Assembly: GCA_036257595.1 (NCBI GenBank)
Contig: DATAFF010000059.1
Span: 1 to 24,570 of the forward strand
Source of the DNA: DATAFF01 sp036257595
GTDB taxonomy: Bacteria; Pseudomonadota; Alphaproteobacteria; Rhizobiales; Aestuariivirgaceae
DNA: 24,570 bases
Reading direction: 5' to 3'
Below, in pieces: positions 24,323-24,570 of the stretch (position 1 is its first letter; the number at the start of each line of letters is the position of its first letter). The notes beneath the pieces are model-generated. The model saw only the letters and a program-made list of their open reading frames with translations. It had not been told where the DNA came from and did not search any database. A program made the position numbers and the translations under genes.

Positions 24323-24570
24323 CTCAGTCCATAATTTGTCCATTCGTTCGGCTCGTGGGGCAGAAGCCGCTGGTTTCCGGCCTTAGCGCAGCGGTTTCAG
24401 GAAAATTCAGGGCGAGAGACGGCATTCGTTGGCTCCAAAGGCGTGCCATTCTCGCTTCGTCTCTGCTGGCCAGTATTGGCGTCCAAGACTTTGGCTCAGC
24501 GATGGTTGTGACGCGATCGGTCAACTGTCGGCAGCGAAGCCCAGAACCCTGCGCTGATCGGCCCACAAAG
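24323..24570. other. 248 bases after tRNA-Val with nothing recognised
   Basis: An 80-codon frame on the minus strand (24324-24566) resembles no family and has no clear ribosome site, so I do not call it. CCGCTG (24370s) and CAGCGG (24390s) form a weak hairpin on the plus strand. The base composition is slightly less GC-rich to the eye than in the genes. Being 3' to a tRNA, this could be the start of an integrated element, but no integrase or repeated tRNA end is visible before the window stops. Confidence 0.4.

Noticed and set aside
24324..24566. 80-codon minus-strand gene after tRNA-Val
   Set aside because: No family resemblance, no clear ribosome site, and the frame runs into the window edge region.

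Overview
The window is a GC-rich chromosomal segment of an alphaproteobacterium, most likely of the order Hyphomicrobiales (Rhizobiales). The evidence is the block ileS-lspA-DUF3035 (bamF)-M16-M16, a gene-transfer-agent (GTA)-type head cluster, a direct-repeat LexA box of the alphaproteobacterial form GTTC-N7-GTTC, and an endonuclease-type MutL. I cannot name the species.

Layout. (1) Positions 1-5120, minus strand: a GTA or GTA-like prophage head module in the order small-terminase-like protein, large terminase, portal, prohead protease, major capsid protein. It is preceded by a near-consensus sigma70 promoter whose -10 box overlaps a LexA-type site. Any tail genes would lie beyond the left edge. 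(2) 5192-8290, minus: pgi and mutL; mutL starts at TTG and its ribosome site overlaps the pgi stop. (3) 8419-15418, minus: ileS, lspA, a BamF-like lipoprotein, an active M16 zinc peptidase and a partner M16 protein without the catalytic motif; this is an envelope and lipoprotein block. (4) 15533-17986: an M20 amidohydrolase of the N-carbamoyl-amino-acid/allantoate type (minus), divergent from a small membrane protein and a DUF1989 protein (plus), possibly a nitrogen-salvage group. (5) 17962-19290, minus: an ECF sigma factor and its membrane anti-sigma factor, with a candidate autoregulated promoter. (6) 19297-23415, minus: gabD-like dehydrogenase, rpiA, a DUF2059 protein and gor, closely spaced and probably co-transcribed, tied to NADPH and redox supply. 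(7) 23514-24322, plus: a phosphoglycolate-phosphatase-like HAD enzyme and tRNA-Val(CAC). I recognise nothing in the last 248 bases.

The most unusual feature is a family of 7-bp-period repeats (GGCAGTA, GGCAATA, GGCATTA, GCGAATA) arranged as inverted arrays. There are five copies in the first 8.4 kb and I saw none in the remaining 16 kb. Every copy starts at, or within 6 bases of, the stop codon of a minus-strand gene (capsid, portal, terminase, mutL, second M16), and four of the five touch or interrupt the GTA module. At the left edge the array becomes a perfect 55-bp inverted repeat that includes the last two codons and stop of the capsid gene.

Starts were chosen from visible ribosome-binding sites and family N-termini. 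No searches or computations were run; family names rest on recognisable motifs.
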